Of a DNA stretch of 64,000 nucleotides, positions 7,915 to 17,593 are shown piece by piece (within the stretch, counting starts at the first letter, position 1; each line of letters opens with the position of its first letter). Location: contig CAISJV010000089.1 in the NCBI GenBank assembly GCA_903885795.1, forward strand, positions 21,032 through 85,031. Reading direction: 5' to 3'. A program made the position numbers and the translations under genes. This DNA comes from an uncultured delta proteobacterium. Lineage in GTDB: Bacteria; Desulfobacterota; Syntrophia; Syntrophales; UBA8958. The notes under the pieces are model-generated. The model was not told the DNA's origin and searched no databases. It saw only the letters and a list, made by a program, of their open reading frames with translations.

Positions 7915-9804
7915 TCAGGCCGTAGTGTCTTCCGGCTTGACCTCACTTGCTGTCAGGACAACAATCTCCTCTATTTCAGCGGGATCAGTTGTTATTTCCG
8001 GCTTAGCCTCAGTTGCTGTCGTGAGACCGATAATTACATCGATCTCGGCCGTATTAAGAACTTCCTTTTCCAGCAGTTCCTCGGCGAGACGATTGAGGAT
8101 GTCAATATGTTCGTTCAACAGCTCCTTTGCCTTCTCATATCCATCTGACACAATACGGGAAACCTCGCTATCAATCTTCTGGGCCGTCTCTTCGCTGTAA
8201 TCTTTGTGGGTCGCAAATTCCCGGCCCAGAAAAATGGCCTCTTCCTTCTTGCCATAGCTCAAGGGGCCCATCGCTTCACTCATTCCCCATTCACAGACCA
8301 TCTTGCGGGCCAAAGCGGTGGCCCGCTCAATGTCATTACCCGCCCCAGTTGTGAACTCCTTCAAAACGATTTCCTCCGCCGCACGGCCACCCAGGAGGAT
8401 GACAATGTTATTAAGAAGGTAAGTCCTCGGATATGTGTGTTTTTCATCAATTGGCAACTGCTGGGTCAGGCCAAGGGCTCGTCCCCTGGGAATGATCGTC
8501 ACCTTGTGAATGGGGTCCGTACCGGGCATAAGTCTTGCGACCAAGGTGTGACCGGCTTCGTGATAAGCTGTGTTGCGCTTCTCCTCGTCACTGATCACCA
8601 TACTCTTACGTTCCGCTCCCATGAGGATCTTATCTTTAGCGAACTCAAAATCCGCCATGCCCACCTTATCTTTATTCATGCGCGCCGCGTAAAGGGCAGC
8701 TTCGTTGATAATGTTCTCTATATCCGCCCCGGAAAAACCAGGCGTCCCCCGGGCAATCACCTGAAAATTCACATCCCCGTCGAGAGGAACCTTACGGGCA
8801 TGGACGTCGAAAATCTTTTCCCTGCCCTTAACATCCGGCAGGGGCACCACAACCTGACGATCGAAGCGTCCCGGCCTGAGGAGGGCTGGGTCGAGGACAT
8901 CGGGCCGGTTGGTAGCCGAGACCAGAATAACGCCTTCATTGGATTCAAAACCATCCATCTCCACGAGAAGCTGATTGAGAGTCTGTTCCCGCTCGTCATG
9001 GCCGCCGCCGAGGCCGGCGCCTCGTTGCCTCCCTACCGCATCGATCTCGTCAATAAAGATAATGCAGGGGGCATGTTTCTTGGCCTGGTTAAAGAGATCC
9101 CGGACCCGGGAGGCCCCGACGCCCACAAACATCTCCACGAAATCAGAACCGCTTATAGACAGAAAGGGAACGTCCGCTTCACCGGCAATGGCGCGGGCCA
9201 GCAGAGTCTTCCCTGTTCCTGGAGCCCCGACCAGCAATAACCCCTTGGGAATTCGACCGCCAAGACGGGAAAACTTCTTGGGATCCCTCAAGAAATCAAT
9301 CACTTCTTGTAGTTCCGCCTTGGCTTCGTCGATCCCCGCCACATCTTCAAAGGTAACCTTATTTGTTTTATCGGTCATGAGGCGAGCTCGGCTCTTCCCG
9401 AAGGCCATGGCCTTGCCGCCGCCGCCCTGCATCTGGCGCATGAAAAATATCCAGACACCGATCAAAAGCAGCATCGGAAACCAGGAGATCAGAATGGTCA
9501 TATACCATGGGGAATCTTCGGCAGGTTTCACGGAAATCCGCACATTTTTTGCTTTGAGAGCTCCGATCAGATCGGTGTCTTTCGGCATGAAAGTCTTGAA
9601 GCTTTTGTTGTCCGCAAGCTTGCCGGTGATGTTCTCGCCCTGAATGGTAACTTCTTTTACCTGCCCCTTATCAACATAAGCGATAAAATCGCTATAAATG
9701 ACGCTTTCCTGTTGTCCTTTCGGCTGAGTAAAAAGATGGTACAGCATGACAAATACCAGGCTGATCACCAGCCAGAGGGCAATATTTTTTTGTAGTGGAT
9801 TCAA
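7915..9804 (-). CDS. ftsH: ATP-dependent zinc metalloprotease FtsH
   Basis: This inner-membrane AAA+ protease degrades misfolded membrane proteins and short-lived regulators. Two membrane helices (about 8-25 and 103-122) flank a periplasmic domain. Walker A GAPGTGKT is at 193-200, the SRH region contains [20 protein letters not shown], and the zinc site is HEAGH near 418. The start is TTG at 9804 with AGGAGAG upstream. The C-terminal tail carries a short internal duplication. Length (629) is normal. Confidence 0.97.
   Translation of the reverse strand: MNPLQKNIALWLVISLVFVMLYHLFTQPKGQQESVIYSDFIAYVDKGQVKEVTIQGENITGKLADNKSFKTFMPKDTDLIGALKAKNVRISVKPAEDSPWYMTILISWFPMLLLIGVWIFFMRQMQGGGGKAMAFGKSRARLMTDKTNKVTFEDVAGIDEAKAELQEVIDFLRDPKKFSRLGGRIPKGLLLVGAPGTGKTLLARAIAGEADVPFLSISGSDFVEMFVGVGASRVRDLFNQAKKHAPCIIFIDEIDAVGRQRGAGLGGGHDEREQTLNQLLVEMDGFESNEGVILVSATNRPDVLDPALLRPGRFDRQVVVPLPDVKGREKIFDVHARKVPLDGDVNFQVIARGTPGFSGADIENIINEAALYAARMNKDKVGMADFEFAKDKILMGAERKSMVISDEEKRNTAYHEAGHTLVARLMPGTDPIHKVTIIPRGRALGLTQQLPIDEKHTYPRTYLLNNIVILLGGRAAEEIVLKEFTTGAGNDIERATALARKMVCEWGMSEAMGPLSYGKKEEAIFLGREFATHKDYSEETAQKIDSEVSRIVSDGYEKAKELLNEHIDILNRLAEELLEKEVLNTAEIDVIIGLTTATEAKPEITTDPAEIEEIVVLTASEVKPEDTTA
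7931..8022 (-). repeat. Short direct duplication in the ftsH 3' end
   Basis: Two 24-nt segments (from 7931 and 7997) match at about 21 positions and are offset by 66 nt (22 codons). They encode TATEAKPE and TASEVKPE in the disordered tail after the protease domain. Frame is kept, so this looks like an old tandem duplication in a tolerant region. Confidence 0.6.
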
Positions 9805-9852
9805 TAGGATCTCTCCTCAGTGTAAAATTCGCCTCAACGGCGATGCCTCCCC

Positions 9853-11325
9853 TTACAATAACCTTTCCCGTATTTCAATGGATTTCTCTGATACTTGCTC
9901 ATATATGACCTTCAAGACCTGTCTGGTCCCGGCCGTGATCCGGACCGATTCATTCATACATGATCCGGCAATCCATAGGATGCCGTCGGTGCCAGCCAAC
10001 AGGGGGATACGATGTCTATCGTCGCGGGAGACCTTTTTGTCGATAAAGATAGCCTTTAACTTTTTTGTCCCCGCCATGCCGAGGGGACGCATCCGGTCAC
10101 CGGGCTGGATGCTTCTGATTTTTAGAGGAAAGACCAAGCGCTCATAATCCAGATAAGCCTGACCAGCTTTCTGTCTTCCCACCGCACACTCTCGTGTAGT
10201 TACTTCTTTTTCCATCATTAATTCGACTACTTCCTGATGATTAGCGTCGATCACACTGAATTCAAGAATCATCTTCGCTTCGGGAATATGAATTCTCCCT
10301 GGGACGGCGACAGGGTAACAATAATTAACGTTATTCCCGCTCCTTTCCCGGCTGGACAGGATCAGACGCCAGTAGTCCCTTCTTGCCTCGACAGCGAAGG
10401 GAAGATTGAGTCGACCGGAAGGCTTTCCAAAAAACGCCAGATCGAGAACCGCCTGAATGTGGGAGGAAAAAACTCCCTTCTCGTCCGGAGAAAATCGTTC
10501 CAGGAGAACCTTGATGATGCGGCGCGCCAAGGCCTCATGCAACGCCCGGAGCCTTGAGATATCCAGACAAAGGTTATCCGTTGATTCAGAAATATTCCAA
10601 TCCGACAGTACCAGACGCACCTGGTCTTCCATGAAATCATCTTCCCTGCCGATGATTTCCGCCGTCCTGGCCAGGGTCCTCTCAATACCGGTTTTGTATT
10701 GATTCTCCAGCAGGGGCAGCAGTTCATGGCGGATCCGGTTCCGCAAATACTTCGGGTCTAGATTGGAATGGTCAACGGCGAAGGACAGGCCCTCTCCCGC
10801 CAGGAATTCCCTGATCTCAAAGCTGCTTGTGTAAAGGAGGGGACGGATGTAGCGTCTATCCCGTACCGGAGTCATCCCTTTGAGCCCTTCCGGACCGCTG
10901 CCACGGAGCAGATTCATAAGTACGGTCTCCGCCTGATCGTCGAGATGATGTCCCAGGGCGATGCGGGCAGCATTGACGTGGGCCGACGCCTGATCAAGAA
11001 ATGAATAGCGGACCTCTCTGGCCATATCTTCAACGGATTTACCATTTGACCGGCTCAGGTCAAGAATATCGGCCCGGGCAGATTCCATTTGAAGCCCCAT
11101 AGACAAGCAAAGCTCCCGGACAAACTGCTCTTCGTCATCCGCTTCCGACCGAAGGTTGTGATTGAGGTGCGCCACAATAAGGCTGACGCCAAGTTCCGGC
11201 GACAGTTTATGGAGAATCGCCAACAGGGCGACAGAATCCGGCCCGCCGGAGACTGCGACCAGCACCCGGTCGCCGGGCCGGATCATTTCATACTTTTCAA
11301 TCACCTTCCTTACTTTAACAATCAT
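9853..11325 (-). CDS. tilS: tRNA(Ile)-lysidine synthetase
   Basis: TilS attaches lysine to C34 of the CAU-anticodon tRNA-Ile, so that it reads AUA. The PP-loop motif SGGPDS is near residue 25-30, with GHHLDDQAET further on. The C-terminal TilS_C region contains KLKAIFIDKKV. ATG 11325 is preceded by GAGGT at good spacing; a TTG at 11337 overlapping the gph stop is the alternative. Length of about 490 is normal for long-form TilS. Confidence 0.93.
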   Translation of the reverse strand: MIVKVRKVIEKYEMIRPGDRVLVAVSGGPDSVALLAILHKLSPELGVSLIVAHLNHNLRSEADDEEQFVRELCLSMGLQMESARADILDLSRSNGKSVEDMAREVRYSFLDQASAHVNAARIALGHHLDDQAETVLMNLLRGSGPEGLKGMTPVRDRRYIRPLLYTSSFEIREFLAGEGLSFAVDHSNLDPKYLRNRIRHELLPLLENQYKTGIERTLARTAEIIGREDDFMEDQVRLVLSDWNISESTDNLCLDISRLRALHEALARRIIKVLLERFSPDEKGVFSSHIQAVLDLAFFGKPSGRLNLPFAVEARRDYWRLILSSRERSGNNVNYCYPVAVPGRIHIPEAKMILEFSVIDANHQEVVELMMEKEVTTRECAVGRQKAGQAYLDYERLVFPLKIRSIQPGDRMRPLGMAGTKKLKAIFIDKKVSRDDRHRIPLLAGTDGILWIAGSCMNESVRITAGTRQVLKVIYEQVSEKSIEIRERLL

Positions 11326-11333
11326 GGATGACC

Positions 11334-11978
11334 TCAACTGAAAAGCTCCCTAATCTCCAACAGGCTCTCACATATACAATCTGGATGTAATTTCATAAGC
11401 TTATCCCGTGGCGTCAGGCCGTTCAGGCAGGCGCAACTCCACACCCCGGCATTTTTGGCAAGGAGGATATCGTTGGGACCATCCCCGACAATCACCGTCT
11501 CTTCACGAGAAATACGAAAGCGCTGCAAGTAAGGCTCGACAAGCCGTCGGTCCGGCTTCTTGTAGGGCATGACATCACCTCCGACAATATCTTCAAAGAA
11601 CGGGGCGATGCCGAGCCCCTGAACGATTTTGACTGTAAATTCCTGGCGTTTGTTGCTGATGATGATTTTCCGCTTGGCCAAGAAATAATCGAGACATTCC
11701 CTGACGCCGGGACAGAGAACTGTCTGATCCAACAGGTGATCTTCGTAGTGCCCAAGGAAGATCTTCATGGCCCTGGAAAATGATTCCTGATTTTCCCCTC
11801 CGAGAGCCCGCTTGATTAGTTCCTCCACCCCATCACCGACGAAGCTGATGACACGTTTCTGGTCCAGAGTTGCAAGCCCGAGGGCTTCCAGTGTATAATT
11901 GACCGCCGTGACGAGATCCTGACCTGTGTCGGCAAGGGTACCGTCGAGGTCAAAAATTAATAACTCAACTTTAATCAT
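11334..11978 (-). CDS. gph: HAD phosphatase, probable phosphoglycolate phosphatase
   Basis: HAD motif I is FDLDGTLADT, motif II is in IIISNKRQ, and the motif III Lys and motif IV (VIVGDGPNDILLAKNAG) follow. The cap is the helical subclass I type. This matches Gph, which removes phosphate from 2-phosphoglycolate, although HAD substrate calls by sequence are soft. It is the first gene of the eight-gene minus-strand run and lies 34 nt from its promoter. Confidence 0.82.
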   Translation of the reverse strand: MIKVELLIFDLDGTLADTGQDLVTAVNYTLEALGLATLDQKRVISFVGDGVEELIKRALGGENQESFSRAMKIFLGHYEDHLLDQTVLCPGVRECLDYFLAKRKIIISNKRQEFTVKIVQGLGIAPFFEDIVGGDVMPYKKPDRRLVEPYLQRFRISREETVIVGDGPNDILLAKNAGVWSCACLNGLTPRDKLMKLHPDCICESLLEIRELFS

Positions 11979-12011
11979 GACTTATCAAACCAGCATAAAA
12001 TTGTTCTTGAC

Positions 12012-12040
12012 TGTATATAAAAGTCAGGCTTGAATGACAA
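12012..12040 (-). promoter_or_regulatory. Promoter of the gph-tilS-ftsH-folP-acpS-tsaE-lysC-comEA run
   Basis: On the minus strand TTGTCA (12040-12035) and TATACA (12017-12012) are 17 nt apart. A weaker plus-strand promoter (TTGACT 12007-12012, TTGAAT 12030-12035, spacing 17) overlaps it and may serve the divergent Tim44-like gene. Confidence 0.6.
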
Positions 12041-12088
12041 GCAAATCAACGCAACTAAAATATAAATTAATTAAAAAGGAGAATAAAT

Positions 12089-13063
12089 ATGAAAAGAAGC
12101 AAATGGATGAAATGTGGCGCCGTTTTCGTTATCGCCATGTTCGTGGCGGTATTTGTCCTGGAACTCGACGCCTATGCCCGCGTTGGCGGCGGCGGTTCCA
12201 TGGGAAGCCGGGGGTCGCGATCTTCGTTCAGCCCTTCAAAGCCATCGTCAAGCCAACCGGCCAGTCCTTCCAGTAACCTGACAAGTCCCGCGCCGACGGC
12301 GCCACAGGCTCAGGGGGGAGGTTTTTTAAGATCCCTCGGCGCCGGTATGGCAGGCGGGCTTCTGGGCGGGATGCTCTTCAGCAGTTTGGGTTTCGGTGGT
12401 CACGGCGGCGGCATGGGCGGTGGTGGTGGAATCGGTCTTTTCGATATTATTCTGCTCGGCGCACTGCTGTACGGCATCTACTGGTTTATCAAGCGACGCA
12501 AGCAGACGGCAGCCACCACGACGTCATCTCCCGCCTACTATCAGGGATCCGGTCCCGAACCTGTGTCCCCCGGTTACGCCCAACCGGCTTATGCAGCTCC
12601 TCAGAATGCCGTTGAAGATGATCGCCGCCGGGGCATCGGATATATCAAGCAGATGGATCCCAACTTCACCGAAGACAAGTTCAACGACTTATGCATGGAC
12701 GTCTTCTTCAAGATCCAGGGGGCTTGGGCAAATCGCGATATGTCGCCCATCCGTAGCCTGCTAACGGACGATTTGTACCGCATCATGCAGGATGATGCAG
12801 AAAAGATGAAGCGGGAGGGAAAGTTCAACAAACTGGAAAATATCGCCGTCCGCACCGTGGAGATCTCCGAGGCATGGCAGGAGCAGGGAAAGGATTTTAT
12901 TACCGTTCGTTTCCTGGCAAATCTCCTCGATTACACCGTCTCCGAAAGCGGCAATTTGCTCTCGGGAAGCAAAACCGACCCGGTCAAATTTGAGGAATAC
13001 TGGACGGTTGTCCGCCCCGTAGGAAACAATCCCTGGCAGTTATCGGGGATCGATCAGGCGTAA
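12089..13063 (+). CDS. Exported Tim44-like domain protein
   Basis: The N-terminus is a signal peptide or anchor (VFVIAMFVAVFVLEL). A Ser/Gly/Pro-rich stretch with many GGG repeats follows, then a membrane helix (FDIILLGALLYGIYWFIKRRK). The C-terminal 140 residues form a Tim44/MBA1-like domain (DPNFTEDKFNDLCMDVFFKIQGAW). Bacterial members of this family are poorly characterised membrane proteins. AAAAAGGAG 8-10 nt before ATG 12089 fixes the start. It appears to be monocistronic. Confidence 0.82.
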   Translation: MKRSKWMKCGAVFVIAMFVAVFVLELDAYARVGGGGSMGSRGSRSSFSPSKPSSSQPASPSSNLTSPAPTAPQAQGGGFLRSLGAGMAGGLLGGMLFSSLGFGGHGGGMGGGGGIGLFDIILLGALLYGIYWFIKRRKQTAATTTSSPAYYQGSGPEPVSPGYAQPAYAAPQNAVEDDRRRGIGYIKQMDPNFTEDKFNDLCMDVFFKIQGAWANRDMSPIRSLLTDDLYRIMQDDAEKMKREGKFNKLENIAVRTVEISEAWQEQGKDFITVRFLANLLDYTVSESGNLLSGSKTDPVKFEEYWTVVRPVGNNPWQLSGIDQA

Positions 13064-13128
13064 TAGGAGGAGAAGGCAACAGGCAATTTCCCCCTTCTCC
13101 TTCAAGGGGTCGGGGTGGGGATGGGTTC

Positions 13129-14019
13129 TTGAACAAGAAAAAAAAAGACAGCATTGGCATCATCGGCCTGGGCAAGGTGGGTACGGCGATGGGATACCTC
13201 CTCAAAAAGGCCGGCTATCCCATTGTCGCCATCGCCGACAGGTTTCCCGAAGCCCTCGTGCAGGCCCATCCCTTCACGGGAGGGCAGATGTGCAAAACTG
13301 CCGCAGAGGCCGCAGGCGACGCAGACGCCATTTTGATCGCCACAAGCGACGATCTCATTGCCGTCGCCTGTCGGGAGATTGCCGCCGCGGGGGCCATCCG
13401 GCCCGGTCAGAAGGTCGTCCATTTCAGCGGCGCCGGCTCCCTCGAACTTTTAGGCGCCGCCAAGGAGGCAGGGGCCTTTATCGCCAGCATCCATCCCATT
13501 CAGTCTTTCGCCGATGTGGAAGGAGCCATCCAAAACATCCCCGGAAGCACCTTCGGGATCACTTCCGACCCAGAGATCCGCGAATGGGCGGTGGATTTTG
13601 TCCTCGCCCTGGAAGGGGTCCCCTTTTTCGTCCCCGACACGGACAAACCCTTATACCACGCTGCCGCCTGCATTGCTTCAAATTACCTGACCACGCTCCT
13701 CTATATGGTCGAGGAGATCTATCTCAGCCTCGGACTGAACCGCGAGGAGGCCATTCGCGCCTTCTGGCCCCTGGTCCGGGGGACGTTGAAAAACATCGAA
13801 TCCCGGGGGTCAGTCCAGGCCCTGACGGGACCAATTGCCCGGGGAGATATCGGGACGGTAGCAAAGCATATCCTTGCTTTTCAGGAAAAACTGCCTGAAT
13901 TTCTCCACGCCTACCAGGCCCTCGGCCTGGTCACGACGGAGCTGGGACTTAAAAAACAGAGTTTAACGGACGAAAAGGCAAGCATGATCAAAAAACATCT
14001 TAAAGGAGGAAAATCATGA
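13129..14019 (+). CDS. DUF2520 Rossmann-fold dehydrogenase coupled to panB
   Basis: The N-terminal NAD(P) motif is [14 protein letters not shown] and the middle contains HFSGAGSLE and [11 protein letters not shown], hallmarks of the Rossmann-like/DUF2520 family. The C-terminal helical domain resembles those of 6-phosphogluconate and ketopantoate dehydrogenases. The stop overlaps the panB start (ATGA). From this context I infer a link to pantothenate synthesis, possibly as a ketopantoate reductase substitute; this is not proven. The TTG start is uncertain because a G-rich stretch precedes it and no ATG is in frame. Confidence 0.78.
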   Translation: MNKKKKDSIGIIGLGKVGTAMGYLLKKAGYPIVAIADRFPEALVQAHPFTGGQMCKTAAEAAGDADAILIATSDDLIAVACREIAAAGAIRPGQKVVHFSGAGSLELLGAAKEAGAFIASIHPIQSFADVEGAIQNIPGSTFGITSDPEIREWAVDFVLALEGVPFFVPDTDKPLYHAAACIASNYLTTLLYMVEEIYLSLGLNREEAIRAFWPLVRGTLKNIESRGSVQALTGPIARGDIGTVAKHILAFQEKLPEFLHAYQALGLVTTELGLKKQSLTDEKASMIKKHLKGGKS

Positions 14020-14834
14020 GCACACAGGTACAAATCACCAGGGTGACTACCGCCAAGATCCGGGACATGAAGAAAAAAGGGGAGAAGATCACCATGCTAA
14101 CCGCCTATGACTACCCGACGGCAGTAGCAATGGATTCCGTGGGCGTGGACATTTTCCTTGTCGGGGACTCGCTCGGCATGGTCGTCCTCGGCTATGACAG
14201 CACCCTCCCCGTCACGATGGAAGACATGCTCCACCATACCAAGGCCGTCGCCCGGGGAACCCAGCAGGCCATGGTCATTGGCGACATGCCTTTCATGTCC
14301 TACCAGGTATCCGCCGAGGAAGGGGTCCGCAACGCCGGACGATTTCTTCAGGAAGCGGGGGCCCAGGCCGTAAAACTAGAAGGGGGACGGGAAGTTGCCG
14401 AAGTAACACGCCGCATCGCCGCCGCCGGGATCCCCGTCATGGCCCATATCGGCCTGACTCCCCAGTCGGTCCACCAGTTAGGGGGTTACAAGGTCCAGGG
14501 CAAAGGGGATAAAGCCGGTCAACGCCTTATCGAAGACGCCAAAATTCTTGAAGAGGCAGGAGCCTTCGCCATCGTCCTCGAATGCGTCCCCAAAGGCCTG
14601 GCCAGGGAGATCACCGCCTCCCTCCAGATTCCCACCATCGGCATCGGCGCCGGCGTCGACTGCGACGGTCAGGTCTTGGTCGTCCACGACATGCTGGGCC
14701 TCTATGAAAGGTTCACCCCGAAATTTGTCAAGAAATACGCGAAGATCAACGATCACATCCGGGAGGCGGTAAAGACCTATTGCGATGAAGTACGCAGCGG
14801 CGCCTTCCCTGACGACGCCCACTCGTTCCTGTAA
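14016..14834 (+). CDS. panB: 3-methyl-2-oxobutanoate hydroxymethyltransferase
   Basis: PanB makes ketopantoate from alpha-ketoisovalerate and methylene-tetrahydrofolate. Metal and substrate motifs are [23 protein letters not shown] and KLEGG. The general base region is [15 protein letters not shown], and IGIGAG then closes the barrel. At 272 residues it is of standard length. AAAGGAGG lies just before the ATG. Confidence 0.97.
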   Translation: MSTQVQITRVTTAKIRDMKKKGEKITMLTAYDYPTAVAMDSVGVDIFLVGDSLGMVVLGYDSTLPVTMEDMLHHTKAVARGTQQAMVIGDMPFMSYQVSAEEGVRNAGRFLQEAGAQAVKLEGGREVAEVTRRIAAAGIPVMAHIGLTPQSVHQLGGYKVQGKGDKAGQRLIEDAKILEEAGAFAIVLECVPKGLAREITASLQIPTIGIGAGVDCDGQVLVVHDMLGLYERFTPKFVKKYAKINDHIREAVKTYCDEVRSGAFPDDAHSFL

Positions 14835-15241
14835 TATTAAGGAAGCAAAATCGCCGGCAATGTCACTTATTGCTGAATAATATCATGATTGTAGATTGTA
14901 TCGTCGCGACGATATTTTCTAACCTCCCCAACGTCCCGGCGTTTGTGGGTTGCTTATATGATTGGGATGGAAGATGCCGTCTTTCAACCCATAATTATTG
15001 TTGGTATTCCCTGAGCAATTTTGGTATGGGCGACCGAGATATGGATATTTGGAGCTGCAAGGGTTGACGGTTGCTGTAGATTGGTACATGAATGAACCAT
15101 TGTGTCTCAGCCGGTCAACCAAGCGGTAAACAGAGAAAACAAACCCCCTCCTTTGGCATCGGGAGCAACCAGTATCCTCAACTCAAAACATTGCGAACGC
15201 CAATGATTTTGTGTTGAAGGTATTTAAAACGGAATTCGCCA
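14835..15241. other. 406-bp intergenic region, no gene recognised
   Basis: No coding frame here resembles a protein. It holds a perfect 16-nt palindrome (14899-14914) followed by TTTT, which could be a weak panB terminator or an operator. GGTTGAC near 15062 and GTCAACC near 15114 form an inverted repeat. No clear promoter for the downstream HD-GYP gene was found. Confidence 0.5.
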
Positions 15242-16843
15242 ATGTCTTTTTTTCGTTCATTAACCCAGGAAAAATCGAAGAAGATATTTCTGATATCTTT
15301 TTTTATGTCCACCCTGTTTCCTGTCCTGATTGTTATAATCTCAGGTTATTATTACGTGTTCCCGCTCCTCGATGCAGATGAGATCGACAAACTCAGAGAC
15401 GTTTTTGCTTATGGTGTTATGCTTCTCCTCTTCTTTCCCCTGCTGACCTTTTTTCTCATGTACAGGTGGTTCAGTTTTCTGGAAAGGGTCACGGCCGAGA
15501 TAACTGTAAAGACAACGGAGGTCAGTTCGGGGATAAAGGAATTTGCGGGGCAGAATCTGCAAGTCGACGATGTTTATCTGTCCGACGTACAGAGCAAATC
15601 ACCGCAAGGAAACGAAGAAAATGAAATACAAAGTATCGTCCGTTCCTTCAACGAGATATTCCAGACCGCAACAGATCAGATCGAGGAGCGAAACCGTATC
15701 AAGGAACTTCTCGCCGGGCTGATCGCCATGGCCGCGGATCTGACCTCAGAGCTGGATTTTGATCGCCTCTTTCCGTTGATCATCGGCAAGGTTACGAATG
15801 CCATGGCGGCTGAACGCACCAGCCTTTATGTGATTGACTGGGAAAAGCGTGAAATTTGGACGCGAGTCGCCGAAGGCATTGGTCAGATACGCCTTCCGCT
15901 GGGCGAGGGCATCAGCGGTCGCGTTGCCGAGTCCGGAGAAATGATCAATGTGGCCGATGCCTGGGATTTACCCTACTTCAATCGAATCTATGATGAGACG
16001 AACCAGTTCCGAACCCGCTCCGTCTTATGTATACCAATCAAAGGCCGTCGCATACGCCATATCGGGGTGATTCAGGTTATCAATAAAAAGGGGGCGGATT
16101 ATTTTGATCAGGATGATGAAGCGCTTATTAAAGGTTTCGTGTCTCAGGTCGGGATCGCCCTTGAGAATTCCCTGCTTGTCGATGAGCTGAAACTATCCTT
16201 TGAAAGCTCCATCAGTTCCCTCTCCGCTACAGTGGACGCGAAGCATCCTTTCACGGCAGGCCACTCGGAAAGGGTTACTGAATATTCCCTGCTTATGGCC
16301 GTAGAACTGGGGCTCAGCCAAGACCGATATGAAGTGCTAAAGTATGCATCCCTGCTCCATGACATCGGCAAAATTGGCATTCGCGACGAGGTCCTCACTA
16401 AAAATGGCGCCTTCACTCCCGACGAGTTGAAGGAGATGCAGCTCCATCCTGTCAAGACGAAGGTCATCCTTGAAAAGTTCCATTTCCCCGAGCATCTCCG
16501 TATGGTTACTGAAATAGCCAGTTGCCACCACGAAAAGGTCAATGGTAAGGGGTACCCGGCGGGGCTTAAGGGTGACGAAATCCCCCTGGAATCAAAAATC
16601 ATGGCCGTTGCCGATGTCTTCGACGCCCTGACATCGAAACGTGATTACCCCAAATACGCTCTTGGCGAGATTCTGCCAGATGATCGTGTTCCCATGAAAA
16701 AGGTGATTGCCATTTTACGGGGCGATGCGGGGAGTCATTTCGATCCCGTTGTCGTTGATGCGTTTCAACGATGCCTGAAAAAGGCGCTTCTCCGATACCG
16801 GGGCAAACACTTCCCACCGGAATATGTGGATGAATTTTTGTAG
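15242..16843 (+). CDS. Membrane GAF/HD-GYP cyclic-di-GMP phosphodiesterase
   Basis: Two N-terminal membrane helices (about 15-40 and 57-78) precede a linker. A GAF domain spans about 155-310 (ERTSLYVIDWEKREIW, RSVLCIPIKG). The HD-GYP domain spans about 325-500: HPFTAGHSERV, LLHDIGKIGI, and HHEKVNGKGYP, with Asn in place of the usual Asp of the DGxGYP loop. ADVFDALTSKR is also present. All metal His/Asp ligands appear kept, so hydrolysis of c-di-GMP is expected. The gene seems to stand alone. Confidence 0.9.
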   Translation: MSFFRSLTQEKSKKIFLISFFMSTLFPVLIVIISGYYYVFPLLDADEIDKLRDVFAYGVMLLLFFPLLTFFLMYRWFSFLERVTAEITVKTTEVSSGIKEFAGQNLQVDDVYLSDVQSKSPQGNEENEIQSIVRSFNEIFQTATDQIEERNRIKELLAGLIAMAADLTSELDFDRLFPLIIGKVTNAMAAERTSLYVIDWEKREIWTRVAEGIGQIRLPLGEGISGRVAESGEMINVADAWDLPYFNRIYDETNQFRTRSVLCIPIKGRRIRHIGVIQVINKKGADYFDQDDEALIKGFVSQVGIALENSLLVDELKLSFESSISSLSATVDAKHPFTAGHSERVTEYSLLMAVELGLSQDRYEVLKYASLLHDIGKIGIRDEVLTKNGAFTPDELKEMQLHPVKTKVILEKFHFPEHLRMVTEIASCHHEKVNGKGYPAGLKGDEIPLESKIMAVADVFDALTSKRDYPKYALGEILPDDRVPMKKVIAILRGDAGSHFDPVVVDAFQRCLKKALLRYRGKHFPPEYVDEFL

Positions 16844-16907
16844 GATAATTGCAGAAGCACGGTTCGACTTCTTTTTCCGACAGACCCGAAGGACAGTGGT
16901 GAGCCAC

Positions 16908-17037
16908 TTATTCCAGTTCTAAATCAAAGATGAAATCAAGGCGGCAAGACAGAGGCGACGCAGGCGTATTTTGCATACGTCGAGGAGCCGTTTGCCGATA
17001 CCAACGAAGATGGCGCTTTGATTTAGAACTGGAATTA
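16908..17037. mobile_element. 126-bp inverted-repeat element (MITE-like)
   Basis: Perfect 20-bp inverted repeats lie at 16910-16929 and 17016-17035. They are flanked by TTA at 16908-16910 and 17035-17037, which looks like a target duplication. The interior (gcaggcgta...tacgtcgagg) is itself partly palindromic. There is no coding capacity. The right TTA is the stop codon (TAA on the minus strand) of the thioesterase gene. Confidence 0.65.
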
Positions 17038-17490
17038 TCTATGCTTTCTTGCCTCAAGGGCAGCAAGATAAATGGGGCGATTTCCCCCAATATATTCCGG
17101 AGACAAAGTCATCCCGTGGGCGTAAGGGGTCCCGTTTTTATCGACGGTCACGAAGGTTACCATGCCCGTGACTGAGGGTGTGTCATCCTTCCCATTCACA
17201 AATACCTTGGCGTCAACGGTAATGCTTTTCTCCCCCAGGTGAGCAATCCGGGACTTGATCTCGATGATATCGCCGGTTGTTGACGACTTGTGAAAATTCA
17301 TCCCGTGAATGCGGGCGCAGACAATGTCCTCCGGCTTTCTCAACAGGTCGATAGTAGAAATAAGACAAGCCTCTACGAGCCACTCGGCCATCCTGCCCGC
17401 AAACAGGGTCCCATGATGGTTGAGATCTTCCGATTTGATGATCCGGGAAATCAGTATTTCCCGGATCTCATTTTTTTCCTGAGTTGACAT
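17035..17490 (-). CDS. Hotdog-fold acyl-CoA thioesterase
   Basis: The 151-residue protein matches the YciA/ACOT hotdog family: NHHGTLFAGRMAEWLVEA carries the catalytic region, and GDIIEIKSRIAHLGEKSITVDAKVF forms the second half. It hydrolyses acyl-CoA thioesters; chain length cannot be told. AGGAAGGA precedes ATG 17490. The stop codon coincides with the edge of the inverted-repeat element. A terminator separates it from the SDR/CoA-transferase run, so it is probably transcribed on its own. Confidence 0.88.
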   Translation of the reverse strand: MSTQEKNEIREILISRIIKSEDLNHHGTLFAGRMAEWLVEACLISTIDLLRKPEDIVCARIHGMNFHKSSTTGDIIEIKSRIAHLGEKSITVDAKVFVNGKDDTPSVTGMVTFVTVDKNGTPYAHGMTLSPEYIGGNRPIYLAALEARKHR

Positions 17491-17524
17491 GACTTGTCCT
17501 TCCTAATCCTTTATGAAAAATATG

Positions 17525-17560
17525 ACGGGGAGGGAACAAGCCAGTTCATTCCCTCCCCGT
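17525..17560 (-). terminator. Rho-independent terminator of the CoA-transferase/SDR operon
   Basis: ACGGGGAGGGAA (17525-17536) pairs perfectly with TTCCCTCCCCGT (17549-17560). On the minus strand it is followed by CATATTTTT. It lies about 35 nt past the SDR stop. Confidence 0.85.
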
Positions 17561-17593
17561 AAAGATCTGGTAATCCTCAAGGCAATCTGCCGA

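Noticed and set aside
8206..9240. Long plus-strand open frame of 344 codons opposite ftsH
   Set aside because: It is the antisense shadow of a highly conserved gene. It has no Shine-Dalgarno or recognisable domain, and its composition mirrors ftsH codon bias.
14870..15067. 65-codon open frame in the panB/HD-GYP gap
   Set aside because: It is Cys/Trp-rich without a Shine-Dalgarno and resembles random translation of AT-rich DNA.
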